This document shows, piece after piece, positions 33,388 to 43,183 of a stretch of 64,000 nt of DNA. Location of the stretch: positions 62,001 through 126,000 of the forward strand of contig CAWFXQ010000016.1 in assembly GCA_963819845.1 (NCBI GenBank). Direction: 5' to 3'. The stretch is from DATAGF01 sp963819845. GTDB taxonomy: Bacteria > Actinomycetota > Thermoleophilia > Miltoncostaeales > Miltoncostaeaceae. Below the pieces are notes generated by a model. The model did not search any database. It had not been told where the DNA came from and saw nothing but the letters and a program-made list of their open reading frames with translations. Every line of letters begins with the position of its first letter. The stretch's first letter is position 1. Both the position numbers and the translations under genes were made by a program.

Positions 33388-35575
33388 TCAGCTCACGCGA
33401 TAGCCGCGCGCCTCCAGGGCGTTGATCGCCTGGGCGAGCTCGGTCTCGCCCTGCTCGACCGCCCGCCGCGCTGCGTCGTAGGCGGCGCCGTCGTCCGCCT
33501 CTGCGGCGGCGGCCATGTCGTCGTAGGCCGTCTCCTGCGCGCGCAACGCGCTCACCACCGCCTCGTTGAGGCCGGCGCCCTCCGGGCCGAGATCCTGGCC
33601 GGCCAGCGCGCCCGCCGCCGCGCCGAAGGCCGTGGACAGCCGCCGCGCTGCACGCGCCTGGTCGTCGGGGGTCGTCGCCTTGCTGAGCTGGGTTCTCAGC
33701 GCGGTGCGCTGCTGGTCGAGCCGGCTCATCGCCGCCGTCACGGCCTTGGCGTAGGAGGGGCTCGGGCCGAGGGGGAGAGCCCGGGTCCCGCCCGCCAGCC
33801 GCAACGTCGTCGCAGCCGACTCGCAGGCCGGGATGAACTCCGCCGCCTGGTCGCCGGGCGCGGCGCATATCGACGGTCGCGACGCCCCGGGTCGTCGGCA
33901 TCGCGAAGACGCTCACCCGTCCGTCGTAGCCCTCGACCTCGAGATCCCGGTAGAGGTAGGCCTGGTTCCTGCCGAGCAGCACGCGCTCGGCTTCGGGGAT
34001 CCCGACCAGCGACTGCCGGAGCGCCGCGGGAAGCAGGGTGGCCCCCTGGGCGTCGGTGGTGCCGACCGACATCTGCTCGCCGGTCTCGCCCGCGGGGGAT
34101 GCGGTCGTGGCGTTGGCGAGCTCGATGCCGGGAATCGATCCGCCACCCGCCTCCGCCGGCCAGTCCTCCGGCAGTGCGACCGTGGAGGTGCCCGCCTCCA
34201 CCCGGGTCGTGGCCACGGGCTCCGAGCTTTCGCCGCCGCTGAAGGCCCCGCCCGCTGCGAGGCCTCCGACGACGGCGGCGGCCACCACGACCACCGCGCC
34301 GGCGACGACCAGGCCACGCGACGGCCGGGCCCCGCCCTTCGCCGCCACGGGGCCCGTCGGAGCGGTGGCGGCGCCACCACCGTCCGGCGTTCGCGGGCCG
34401 CCCACCCGGGTCTCCGGAGCCGGAGTGGGCGGGCCGACCTCGGTTTCGGGAGCCCCGCCCTCGATCTCCGTCTCGGGTGCTCCTCTGGCTCCAACGTGCT
34501 CGGGCGCCTCCTCCACCTCGGTCTCGGGGGCGCTCGGCTGCGCCACCGGCGCGATCGGCTCGACCTCGGTCTTGGGCGCGGTCGCCGCCGCCTCCGCCTC
34601 CGGCGCGCCCTCGACGTCCCGCGACCCCGTGTGGACCGTGGGCGGCACGACGACTGCGGGACCTCCCGGGGCATCGCCCTCCGTCGGGCCCGCGTTGAGC
34701 TCGTTCGGGTCGGGCATGGGCGTCTCGAACGGCGTCACGGGAACGAGCGGCAGTCCGGCGGAGAGGCGCAGCGCGCGCGCCATCTCGGTCGCCGACGGAT
34801 ACCGGCCGGCCGGATCCTTCGACAGCGCCCGCATGATCAGGTCGGAGGCCGCCGCCGGCAGATCGGGCGCGACCTCGCGCGGATCGGGCACCGGGCGCGT
34901 CACGTTGATGTAGGCGGTGGCGGGGCCCTCCTCCTCGGCGACGAAGGGCAGACGTCCCGTCCCGGCGAGAAAGAGCACCGCGCCCAGGCTGTAGATGTCG
35001 GTCTGCGGCGTCAACTTCTCGCCGAGCGCCTGCTCGGGCGCCCAGAAGCCCGGGGTGCCCATCGACATGCCGGCCCTCGTGACGCTGCTGACGTTCGTGG
35101 CCAGCCGGGCGATGCCGAAGTCGGCCACCCGCACGACGCCCGAAGGCTCCAGCAGGATGTTGCTCGGCTTGATGTCCCTGTGGATCACGTCGCGCGCATG
35201 GGCCGCCGCCAGGGCGCCGCACACCTGTGCGCCGATGTCCGCGCAGCGCGACCACGGCATGCGCCCGCCGCGCAGCTCGTCCTCGAGCGACTGGCCCGGG
35301 ACGTACTCGAGCACCAGGAGGTCGTGCCCGTCAACGTGCAGCATGTCGAAGATGCCGATGATGCCCGGGTGTCGCAGGAGGGCGAGCGTGCGGCCCTCGC
35401 GCAGGAACCGCTCGACGAGCTGCTCGTCGCGTGAGACGTGGGGCAGCAGCGCCTTGATCGCCACGTCCAGGCGGAAGCGACGGTCGTAGGCCCGGTAGAC
35501 CTCGCCCATGCCGCCGACCCCGAGCCGCTCCTGCAGCTCATAGCGGTCGGCGATGACCGTTCCGACGTCGATCAT
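33388..35575 (-). CDS. Transmembrane Ser/Thr protein kinase (PknB type) with extracytoplasmic domain, frameshifted
   Basis: About 729 residues after repair. Kinase domain 1-270: G-loop GVGGMGEV (19-26), Lys41, HRDIKPSN (132-139), DFG (152-154), APEQ. A disordered linker (about 280-415) has five APETEV-like repeats (near 333, 349, 366, 375 and 386) with Thr followed by Glu. One helix (421-443) leads to an extracytoplasmic domain. Near 33860-33866 one extra base separates VATVDM from APGDQAAEFIPACESAATTL, after which a helical C-terminus with YAKAVTAAMSRLDQQ runs to 33388. No PASTA repeats. Confidence 0.85.
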
Positions 35576-35610
35576 CCTGGCCTGGTCATCTGGTCAACAT
35601 GGTCTCGGTC

Positions 35611-35616
35611 ACGATA
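35611..35616 (-). promoter_or_regulatory. Kinase gene -10 box (TATCGT)
   Basis: TATCGT on the minus strand lies 35 nt before ATG 35575, between the kinase and the next minus-strand operon. The -35 is weak. Confidence 0.35.
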
Positions 35617-35650
35617 CCCCGCTCCCGCGGCGGGACGGGAGGGGCTGCCG

Positions 35651-36025
35651 TTAGGAGGTCGTCGGGTCGCAGCCGAGCGGGCCGCACGATGGCGTGGACG
35701 GGGCCGAGCCGCCCGACGAGCCACCGGAGCCACCCGCCGAGGAACCTCCGGCGGAGCCTCCCGCAGAGCCGCCCGCCGAGCCGCCGCCGGCGGCCGGCGG
35801 AGGCGGCGGGGGCTTCAGCGCGGGCAGGCCCGCGGCCGAGCCCTTCGCCGTCGCGATCTCGGGCGCCGCCGCCCCCGGGGCGGGGGTCGGCGACTCGAGC
35901 TCCGTTCCGGTCCCGCCGTCGGAGCCGGACATGGCGTTGCCGACCGCGAACGCCCCGCCGAAGATCAGTACGGCGATCGCGGCGGCGACGATCAGGGCGC
36001 GGCCGCTCACGTCACGGCCCGGCAT
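35651..36025 (-). CDS. Small membrane-anchored Gly/Ser/Pro-rich protein
   Basis: 124 residues. A short basic start, one hydrophobic segment (about 9-31: ALIVAAAIAVLIFGGAFAVG), a Pro stretch (KPPPPPP) and a low-complexity GGSAGG-type tail ending in CGPLGCDP. It may be an exported surface peptide or stalk. It overlaps the end of the FN3-like secreted protein gene by 19 nt, so it is probably the last gene of that operon. No family recognised. Confidence 0.55.
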   Translation of the reverse strand: MPGRDVSGRALIVAAAIAVLIFGGAFAVGNAMSGSDGGTGTELESPTPAPGAAAPEIATAKGSAAGLPALKPPPPPPAAGGGSAGGSAGGSAGGSSAGGSGGSSGGSAPSTPSCGPLGCDPTTS

Positions 36026-37669
36026 TCGACCGGACGGCCGTTCTTGACGTTGCAGACCAACCGCTTGGTCGCCCTCTGGGCGCGGATGATCTGAGCGGAT
36101 CCGGCGTAGCCCGGCTTGGTCACGATCACCTGGATCTCGGCCTGACCCTCCCGGAGGAGGTACGGATGGCCGCGGCCGTCGCTGAAGAGCCTGAGAAGGT
36201 TCACGCGGTACTCGCCGCCCTTCAGGGCCACGCTGACCCGGACCCGACGGCCGGGCGACCCTTCCGTGGCACCGACGAACTGGCGCGCCGAGCCGCTGAC
36301 CGCTCTCGCGCGGATGGTCCCGCGCTTGAGCCGGAACGTGCGGTTGAGCGTGCAGCCCCGCGTGCAGCGGACGAGAAGGCGGATGTTCCTGAGCGCGGCG
36401 GGGGTGCGGACCGCCACGGCTCGGTTCGGATCCCGGACGCCCACGTTCACGGTCAGGTTGGTGAGGATGCAGCGTCCGTTACCGCATGTGACCGACGACG
36501 TGCCGCCGGCCCTGATCTGAGTCCTGCGAAGGCGGGCGGTGGTGAGGATCTGGTCCGGCCCCAGGCTCGGCCCGGCCGCGTTGTTCGCCACGAGCCGGAA
36601 GTGGTACGCCGTGCTCGACGCGAGCCCCGCGAGGTTGACACTGGCCGCGACGCCGCCGTCACCCGCTCCGGCGCTGCTGTCAGGAGTCCTGGCGCCGTAG
36701 GCGGCCGTGGGCCCGTACTCGTAGTAGTAGGTGGTCGGGAGTCGGTTCGGGTTGAACAGTGCCGTTGAGCGTCGCGGAGCTCGTGGTGATCCCCGTTGGG
36801 GCGGCGACCGCGAGCCCGGGTCGCTCCGGTGGCGGGGGGATGGTCAGGGGGTAGAACGGCGGTGCGTTCGGTGCGATGTCCTCATCGACGATCGTGCCGG
36901 TGGCGTCCCACGCCGACCTGACCAGCGTCGTGAAGGTCTCGCCTCGCGAGAGTCCCAGCTCCTCCGGCCGAAGACTCAATGTCTCGATCTTGCTGAACCC
37001 GCCGCCGAAGTTGTCCGTGAGGAGGAAGTCCTGGAGCTCGAAGAGCTCGCGCACGAGCAGGAACTGCGAGGCACCGGCGTCCCATCGAAGCAGCGCGGCC
37101 TCGAGCGACCCACCGACATTGATGAATTCCAGCAGATAGTCGGCGCCGAAGGCCGCGGTCGGCACGATTGCGGGCCCCGTGCCCGCGTTGCCGTCACTGT
37201 TGACGTAGAACCAGACCACGTCGCCGGGGAGGAGCCCCAACCCTGCGTTGATGAAGATGCTCGAAAAGTAGATCTCGTCATCGGCCGCGCTGCCCGGATT
37301 GGCTCCGTCGTCGTGAAGGACGGTCGTGAGGAACAAGTCGGCAGCGTCGCCGCCGATGTCCGAGGTGGGGTCCTCGAAGAGCGCGCGTCGATGCACCGGC
37401 GCCGGCGCCGGGGCGGTTGCGACCGAATCACCTTGCAGGCGAGTCCGCAACGCTGACGGAAGAGGTACCTTGGACCCGGCGTTCGCCGGGTGATCCAGCC
37501 GCACGAGATCTGCCGCCCCTTCAAGAGACCGTGGCTGAGCGGACGGGGAGCCAGCCCCCTGTGCAGCAACAGCGGCGATGCACATGACGACGAGACCCAC
37601 GCCGAAGGCGGCCCTACGCCACCAGCGAAGGCACCGAGCTTGCGCGGATCCGTTCGAATTTGACCCCAT
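36007..37669 (-). CDS. Secreted protein with FN3-like domain, split by a frameshift
   Basis: About 553 residues after repair. Start ATG 37669 follows GGAGGAGGG; a basic N-terminus and hydrophobic segment (about 20-42) form a signal peptide. A ~210-residue domain (ALFEDPTSDIGGDAADLFLT onward) looks like a secreted beta protein. Then an FN3-like unit (ATLNGTV...TYYYEYGPTAAYG) is interrupted at about 36754 by one extra base; the other frame continues through AYHFRLVANNAAG to a Cys-containing C-terminal domain (CTRGCTLNRTFRL) ending at 36007. The break probably reflects sequence error. Confidence 0.65.
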
Positions 37670-37785
37670 GCCGCCGTCACCCTCCTCCGTCGTGTCTCTT
37701 GGACGATCTGCTCTCATCACACCCCGTCTGTCAACCATCCCGGGCTTACCCTGCGCTAACGGATTGCGGATCGAGAGCGGCCGGG

Positions 37786-39987
37786 TCACGGGATGCGGAA
37801 GGTCGCCGACTCCGGGGCACCCGGGAAGGCGGGTGCGGACAGGCGGAGCCGGTAGAGGCCCGGCTGCAGGTTCCGCCCGAGGCGGATCGTCGTCGTGCCC
37901 GCTCCAAGGCGCGTCTCCAAGGGGTGCAGGAAGACGAAGCGCGAGCCGCGCCGGCGCTCGAGCCCACCGCGCACCTTCGCGCGGGCCGCGAGGCGCACCC
38001 GGGCCGACGTCACGCCCCCGAGCGTCTGGATGCGGATCGAAAGGATCGGCGACCCCGTCACCCGGAATCCCCGCCGCAGCCTCTGCGGCCCGGCGGCGGA
38101 GTTGACGTTCAGCGTCAGGCGGTAGAGGGCCGGGCGGAGGCGGCCGAGCGGGATGAGGCGGATGCCGGGCGGGTATCCGCGTCGGCGGATGCCGAAGGCG
38201 CGGCGGAAGTTGCGGGCCCTCGTCGCGCGGCGATCGACGAGGCCCGCGACGGTGGTGAAGGAGCTCAGGCGCAGGCGGATGAACCACGACCGGCCGCGGC
38301 GGACGATGCTGAGGTCGCGCGCTGCGATCGGGGTCGCCGCCACGGTCGCCGGGCCCGGGGCGGTGAAGGACTCGTTGGGTCCGTACGAGATGCCGCCTGC
38401 GTCGGCCGCGACGGCCCGGAACTCGTAACGGCTGCCGGGGACGAGGTCCCTGATCCCATCCGAGAGGGCCACTGCGCTCACGCCGGAGCCGGCCCGGCGG
38501 GTGGCCGTCGCCGATCCGTAGGCGGTCGTCGTCCCGTACTCGAAGTAGGTGGACGTGGGCTGTCCGCGCGGCGTGGCGGTGCCCGTCAGGCGGGCCGTGC
38601 TGCCGGCGACGTCGGCGGCCGGCCCGGTCTGCACCGAGGGTCCCGGGGCGCCCGGCGGCACGCTCGCGAGGGCGCGGGCGACGTCCAGGCGCCCGCCGGT
38701 GACGACGCGACCGGCGAGGCCCGGGAGCGGCTCCGCGCCCGCCAGCACCGCGCCGCGCAGCTGGGCGGTCGAGGCGGCCGGGGTGGCGCCGAGCACGAGG
38801 CTCGCGGCCCCGGCGACGAGGGGTGTCGCGAAGGACGTGCCGCTGAGGTGGGCGAAGCTCCCGCCGGGCTGGGGGCCGAAGATGTTCCGGCCCGGGGCCG
38901 CCAGGTTGACCGACACGGCGCCGAAGTTGGAGAACGCGGTCAGGCCGTCCGACTGGTCGGTCGCGGCGACGCACACGACGTTGGGCAGGGTGAGCTCGCA
39001 CGGGAAGTCGATCTCGCCCGGCGCGTCGGCGTCGTCGCCGACGCCGTCGGAGCCGCCGTTCCCCGCGGCCGTGACGAAGAGCATGTTCGGCGCCTCGGCG
39101 ATCGCGTCGCGGATCGCCTGTGAGGACGACCCGCCGCCGAAGCTGGCGTTGAGGACGCGGACACCGCGCTCGCCCGCGTACACGATCGCCCGCGCGATGT
39201 TGGCGTTCGTGCCGGCGCCGGAGCTGTCGAGCGCGCGGAGGGCGATGAGGCGCGTTTGCCACGTCACGCCCGCCACCCCGACGCCGTCGTTGCCGCGGGC
39301 CGTCGCGGTGCCGGCGGCCAGCGTCCCGTGGCCGAACGGGTCGTCGTCGCGGGGATCGTTGTCGGCCGCGACGAAGTCCCAGCCGCGGTGGTCGTCCACG
39401 AAGCCGTTGCCGTCGTCGTCGATGCCGTTGGTCTCCCGGCCCGCGCCCGTCTCGTCCGGGTTGGCCGGCGCACCGAAGCTCGGGGCCAGGTCCGGGTGAG
39501 TCCCGTTGACGCCCCCGTCGACGACCGCGAGCCTCACCCCGGGGCTGCTGTTCGCGACGTCCCACGCCGGCACGACGTCGATGTCCGCGCCCGGCGTGCC
39601 GGCCGTGCCCAGGACCGTCTGCCCGGTGTTGAGGAGGCCCCACTGCTGCGAGAGTCCCGGGTCGTTGGGCACCAGGCGGCGGCGGTAGATGTAGTTGGGC
39701 TCGGCCCATCTCACGCGGGGATCGCCCTCGAGCGCGCGGGCCGCGTCCTCGGGCGCCTGCCCCGGGGTGCTGACGAGCGCCGTCCGCGCGATGGGGAGGG
39801 AGCGGACGACGCGCCCGCCCACGTCCTCGAGCACCGCCGCGCGGGCGGGTGCGGCGACGCCGGGCTCGAAGCGGACGATCACCTGGCCGGGGACGATGTC
39901 CGTCCCCAGCGCGGCCGCGGGCGCCCCCACGACGGCCAGGCCAGCCGCCGCAAGCGCGAGCGCCATGCGGGCACGCGCTGCGGTCAC
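37786..39987 (-). CDS. Secreted subtilisin-like serine protease (S8) with C-terminal FN3-like domain
   Basis: 733 residues from GTG 39987. Signal peptide (1-28), I9-type propeptide (about 30-103, VPGQVIVRF to WAEPNYIYR), then the S8 catalytic domain: Asp157 in AVVDGGVNGTHPD, His220 in FGHGTLAAGT, Asn310 in TAAGN, Ser385 in GTSFATP. An FN3-like unit (about 435-525, with TYFEYGTTTAYGS) and Arg/Leu-rich beta repeats follow. The start overlaps the stop of the upstream kinase gene, an unusual pairing of a cytosolic kinase with an exported protease. Confidence 0.9.
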   Translation of the reverse strand: MTAARARMALALAAAGLAVVGAPAAALGTDIVPGQVIVRFEPGVAAPARAAVLEDVGGRVVRSLPIARTALVSTPGQAPEDAARALEGDPRVRWAEPNYIYRRRLVPNDPGLSQQWGLLNTGQTVLGTAGTPGADIDVVPAWDVANSSPGVRLAVVDGGVNGTHPDLAPSFGAPANPDETGAGRETNGIDDDGNGFVDDHRGWDFVAADNDPRDDDPFGHGTLAAGTATARGNDGVGVAGVTWQTRLIALRALDSSGAGTNANIARAIVYAGERGVRVLNASFGGGSSSQAIRDAIAEAPNMLFVTAAGNGGSDGVGDDADAPGEIDFPCELTLPNVVCVAATDQSDGLTAFSNFGAVSVNLAAPGRNIFGPQPGGSFAHLSGTSFATPLVAGAASLVLGATPAASTAQLRGAVLAGAEPLPGLAGRVVTGGRLDVARALASVPPGAPGPSVQTGPAADVAGSTARLTGTATPRGQPTSTYFEYGTTTAYGSATATRRAGSGVSAVALSDGIRDLVPGSRYEFRAVAADAGGISYGPNESFTAPGPATVAATPIAARDLSIVRRGRSWFIRLRLSSFTTVAGLVDRRATRARNFRRAFGIRRRGYPPGIRLIPLGRLRPALYRLTLNVNSAAGPQRLRRGFRVTGSPILSIRIQTLGGVTSARVRLAARAKVRGGLERRRGSRFVFLHPLETRLGAGTTTIRLGRNLQPGLYRLRLSAPAFPGAPESATFRIP

Positions 39988-40808
39988 GCGACGCCCAGAG
40001 CGGTCGCGAGGTCCTCGACGAGGTCGCCGGCAGACGCGTGGCGCTCGTCGGGCGACTTGGCCAGCCCGCGCGCCAGCGGCGCGTCGGCCGGCGCCAGCGA
40101 GCGGCGCAGGGCGGACGGAGGGCGCGGCGCGTCGTTGAGGTGCGCCTGGATGAGGTCGTTGGTGTTGTGGCGCACGAAGGGAGGCCGTCCCGCGAGCGTC
40201 TCGTAGGCCACGGCGGCGAGGGCATAGACGTCGGCGCCGGGGCCCACCTTCTGGGCGAGCAGCTGCTCAGGGGCAATGTAGTCGAGCGTTCCCACCCAGA
40301 CGCCCGTGCGTGTCAGGCGGGCCGCCTCGGCGACCTGGGCGAGCCCGAAGTCGGTGAGGTAAGCCTGCCCGTCGCGGCCGAGCAGGACGTTGGCCGGCTT
40401 GACGTCGCGATGCACCACGCCGTGCGCGTGGGCGTGTCCCAGCGCCGTCGCCACCCGGCGCAGGATCGCCACGGCCCTCACGGGATCGAGGCCGCCCTCG
40501 GCGCGGATCGCCTGCTCGAGGGTGACGCCCTCGACCAGCGGCATGCACAGGAAGAGCTGGCCGTCAACCTCACCGGCATCCTCGACGGCCACGATCGACG
40601 GGTGCCGCAGGCCCCGGACCGCCTCGACCTCGCGCGCCAGCCGGGCGCGCACCGTGGGGTCGTCGCCCACCTCGGCGGGGAGCACCTTGAGCGCCGTCGC
40701 CGCCGACCCCTCGCGCGAAGCCCGGTACACCACTGCCTGGCCGCCGCGACCGATCTCCTCCTCGATCCGGTACGGGCCAAAACGATACCCGGGCCACAAG
40801 CTCATCAT
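39984..40808 (-). CDS. Soluble Ser/Thr protein kinase
   Basis: 274 residues from ATG 40808 (an in-frame ATG at 40859 would add 17). G-loop GRGGQAVVYRA, Lys in TALKVLP, HRDVKPANVLL, DFG, APEQLL and a Gly-rich lobe end: all catalytic residues present. It has only the kinase domain and no membrane helix or sensor domain. It heads the kinase-subtilase-FN3-small-protein operon and overlaps the subtilase start by 4 nt. Substrate unknown. Confidence 0.88.
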   Translation of the reverse strand: MMSLWPGYRFGPYRIEEEIGRGGQAVVYRASREGSAATALKVLPAEVGDDPTVRARLAREVEAVRGLRHPSIVAVEDAGEVDGQLFLCMPLVEGVTLEQAIRAEGGLDPVRAVAILRRVATALGHAHAHGVVHRDVKPANVLLGRDGQAYLTDFGLAQVAEAARLTRTGVWVGTLDYIAPEQLLAQKVGPGADVYALAAVAYETLAGRPPFVRHNTNDLIQAHLNDAPRPPSALRRSLAPADAPLARGLAKSPDERHASAGDLVEDLATALGVA

Positions 40809-40839
40809 GAGGTTATCGCCGAATGAGCGCCTCGACGAC

Positions 40840-40856
40840 ACCCCCTTTCGGGGGGT
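40840..40856 (-). other. GAAA-capped hairpin at the kinase start region
   Basis: On the minus strand ACCCCC(C)-GAAA-GGGGGT can form a 6-bp stem with a GNRA-type loop. If translation starts at 40808 it lies in the 5' leader; if at 40859 it lies in the first codons. Possible translational control element. Confidence 0.3.
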
Positions 40857-40899
40857 CATCCCCCACGAACGGCGCGTGATTTTTCGGAGGGTCCTGTAA

Positions 40900-40905
40900 T
40901 AGCGT
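40900..40905 (+). promoter_or_regulatory. Antiporter operon -10 box (TAGCGT)
   Basis: TAGCGT 49 nt before GTG 40955, in the divergent 146-nt gap with the kinase operon. Gives a leader of about 43 nt. Its sequence equals the mraZ and gcvT -10 boxes. Confidence 0.45.
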
Positions 40906-40954
40906 TGCGCCCCTTCGCACCGCCCGCGTCGTCGGCGGCGTACCCGGGAGCCAC

Positions 40955-43135
40955 GTGAACGTCTTCGCAGAAGTCCTCATCGCCATCGCGGTGATCGTGG
41001 TCGTCGCGCGCCTGGTCGGCCTGCTCGCCGCGCGCGTGGGACAGCCGCGGGTGATGGGCGAGATCGCGGCCGGCATCCTGCTCGGCCCGTCGGTGCTGGG
41101 GGCGATCTCGCCCGAGGCGCAGGACTGGCTCTTCCCGGACGAGATCCTGGGCTCGCTCAACACGATCGCGCAGCTCGGCCTGATCTTCTTCCTTTTCCTG
41201 GTCGGCCTCGAGCTCGAGCCTGCCCTGATGCGCCGAAGCGGCAAGACGGTCGCCTACGTGCTGCCGCTCTCGTTGGGCACGCCCTTCCTGCTCGGCGTGC
41301 TCATTGGCCTCGCGACCCACGACGAGCTCGCGCCCGACCTACCGCGCACCGGCTACGTGCTCTTCCTCGGCGTCGCGCTCGCAATCACCGCCTTCCCGGT
41401 GCTGGCGCGGCTGCTCTCCGAGAAGGGCCTGCTGCGAACCCCCGTCGGGACCATCGCGCTCACATGCGCGGCGCTCGAGGACATCTGCGCCTGGATCATC
41501 CTCGCGGTGGTCGTGGCCGTCGTGCGGGCCGGCGATGCGGCCGACACGCTGCTCACCATCCTCTACACGGTGATCTTCGCGGCCGTGATGCTCTTCCTGG
41601 TGCGCCCGGCGCTGGCCTGGGTGATCGACCGCTGGTCGGGCAGCGGGCGCCCGGCGGGCCTCGGCGCCGGCCTGCTCACGCTCATCCTCGTCGGCGTGCT
41701 CATGAGCGCCTGGATCACCGAGGAGATCGGGATCCACGCGATCTTCGGGGCGTTCCTCTTCGGGGCGATCCTTCCCCGGCGGTCCGAGCTCGTCTCCGAG
41801 GTGACGCTGAAGCTCGAGGACTTCACCCTGCTGCTGTTCCTGCCGGTGTTCTTCGCCATCACCGGCCTGCGCACCGAGCTGTCGGCGATCGACAGCTGGA
41901 CCGTCGCGGCCATCGGCCTGGTCGTGCTGGCCGCGGCGATCGTGGGCAAGTTCGTGGCCGGGGCGCTTGGTGCCCTGGCATCGGGCATGCCCGGGCGGGA
42001 TTCGGCGGTGCTCGGGCTGCTCATGAACACCCGCGGGCTCACCGAGCTCGTGATCATCACGATCGGCGCCGAGCTGGGCGTGGTGCCCGAATCGCTGTTC
42101 GCGATCCTCGTGCTCATGGCGCTCATCACCACGCTGATGGCGGCTCCCCTCATCGACCTCGTCTACCGCCCCCCCGCGCCCGTGTTCCGCCCCAGCCAGT
42201 CGGGCCTCGCGCCGGGCGGCGGGCCCCGCCGGATCCTGGTCGCGCTCGACGGTTCCGCCGGCGACCCCGCCCTGGTCAACCTGGCCCAGCGACTGGCCGA
42301 GCCGACCGGGGCCGCGGTGACGCTGGCGCGGGTCCTGCCCGAGCCCGAGCGGCTGTCGCGGCGCACGTCGACCTTCAGCGCCGAGAGGGCCGAGGAGCTC
42401 GCCACCGCGCGTCTGGCCGAGATGGTCGAGGGCGTCACGGCGACCGGGACGCGCGCGTCGGCGGTCGTCGAGACCGTGCACGACGTGGGCCTGGGCGTCT
42501 GTCGCGTCGCGGAGCGCGAGCAGTCCGACCTCGTGCTCGTGGGGTTCCACCGCACCCTCCTCAACCGCGACGTGCTCGGCGGCCCCGTCGCCACCCTGCT
42601 GGAGAAGTGCCCGGCCGACATCGCCGTCTTCGTCAACCAGTCCGGGGAGCCGGTCTCGCTGGAGCGCGGGCAGACCGTCCTCGCCGCCCTGGGGGGCGGC
42701 GACCACGAGACGGCCGCCGCCCAGCTCGCCGACCGGCTCGCCGCCGCCAGCGGTGTGCCGCTGGTGATCGTGGCCCGTGACGAGGCCGCGGCCGCGGTCG
42801 TGCGCGAGCAGCTCGGGGAGACCGAGGTCGTCATGGCCGGCGAGGACCCGCGCGCCTCCCTGGCGAGCGCGATGAGCTCGGCGGGCGTCCTCGTGCTCGG
42901 CGCCGGTGACGACTGGTCGCTGCAGCCGCAGGGCCTCGGCGAGGCGCGCGTGCGCCTGCTGCAGGGCCTCGTCAGGCCGGCGCTGGTCGTGCGGCACGGC
43001 CCCGGGTCGGGTCAGTCGGCGAGCCTCGACGGCTGGTTGCAGCGCGCGCGCCGGAGCCAGTTCGGCGACTGGCTGGGGAGCCGCAGCGGCACGATCGCGC
43101 CGGCTCCTGAGCCGACGACATCACCCGTTCCATGA
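40955..43135 (+). CDS. Cation:proton antiporter (CPA2) with two C-terminal USP domains
   Basis: 726 residues from GTG 40955, preceded by GGGAG. Residues 1-~405 form about 12 helices of a KefB/NapA-type exchanger: PRVMGEIAAGILLGPSVLG, FFLFLVGLELEP, AITAFPVLARLLSE and NTRGLTELVIITIGAELG are typical. From ~425 two universal-stress-protein-like units follow (RRILVALDGSAGDPA; then QTVLAALGGGDHETA), each with a later nucleotide-loop-like region (VLVGFHRTLL). It may exchange K+ or Na+ for H+ under nucleotide control. It may be co-transcribed with the FHA-protease 48 nt downstream. Confidence 0.85.
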   Translation: MNVFAEVLIAIAVIVVVARLVGLLAARVGQPRVMGEIAAGILLGPSVLGAISPEAQDWLFPDEILGSLNTIAQLGLIFFLFLVGLELEPALMRRSGKTVAYVLPLSLGTPFLLGVLIGLATHDELAPDLPRTGYVLFLGVALAITAFPVLARLLSEKGLLRTPVGTIALTCAALEDICAWIILAVVVAVVRAGDAADTLLTILYTVIFAAVMLFLVRPALAWVIDRWSGSGRPAGLGAGLLTLILVGVLMSAWITEEIGIHAIFGAFLFGAILPRRSELVSEVTLKLEDFTLLLFLPVFFAITGLRTELSAIDSWTVAAIGLVVLAAAIVGKFVAGALGALASGMPGRDSAVLGLLMNTRGLTELVIITIGAELGVVPESLFAILVLMALITTLMAAPLIDLVYRPPAPVFRPSQSGLAPGGGPRRILVALDGSAGDPALVNLAQRLAEPTGAAVTLARVLPEPERLSRRTSTFSAERAEELATARLAEMVEGVTATGTRASAVVETVHDVGLGVCRVAEREQSDLVLVGFHRTLLNRDVLGGPVATLLEKCPADIAVFVNQSGEPVSLERGQTVLAALGGGDHETAAAQLADRLAAASGVPLVIVARDEAAAAVVREQLGETEVVMAGEDPRASLASAMSSAGVLVLGAGDDWSLQPQGLGEARVRLLQGLVRPALVVRHGPGSGQSASLDGWLQRARRSQFGDWLGSRSGTIAPAPEPTTSPVP

Positions 43136-43183
43136 GACGCCTCGAGCAATGGCGAAGGAAACCCCGCCGGAGGAGCGCATGAC

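Noticed and set aside
32603..35575. A 990-residue fusion of a Ser/Thr kinase and a radical SAM protein in one open frame
   Set aside because: The middle part (about 33388-33860) is non-conserved in that frame, while another frame encodes a sensible kinase C-terminus. The radical SAM gene has its own ATG and -10 box.
37725..37745. Promoter for the FN3-like gene from a minus-strand TTGACA
   Set aside because: No TANNNT is found 16-18 nt downstream, and the gene is probably co-transcribed with the subtilase.
36680..40276. A 1198-residue open frame on the minus strand
   Set aside because: Most of it is the antisense-free shadow of the subtilase in another frame; only the part from 37669 on is real (FN3-like protein).
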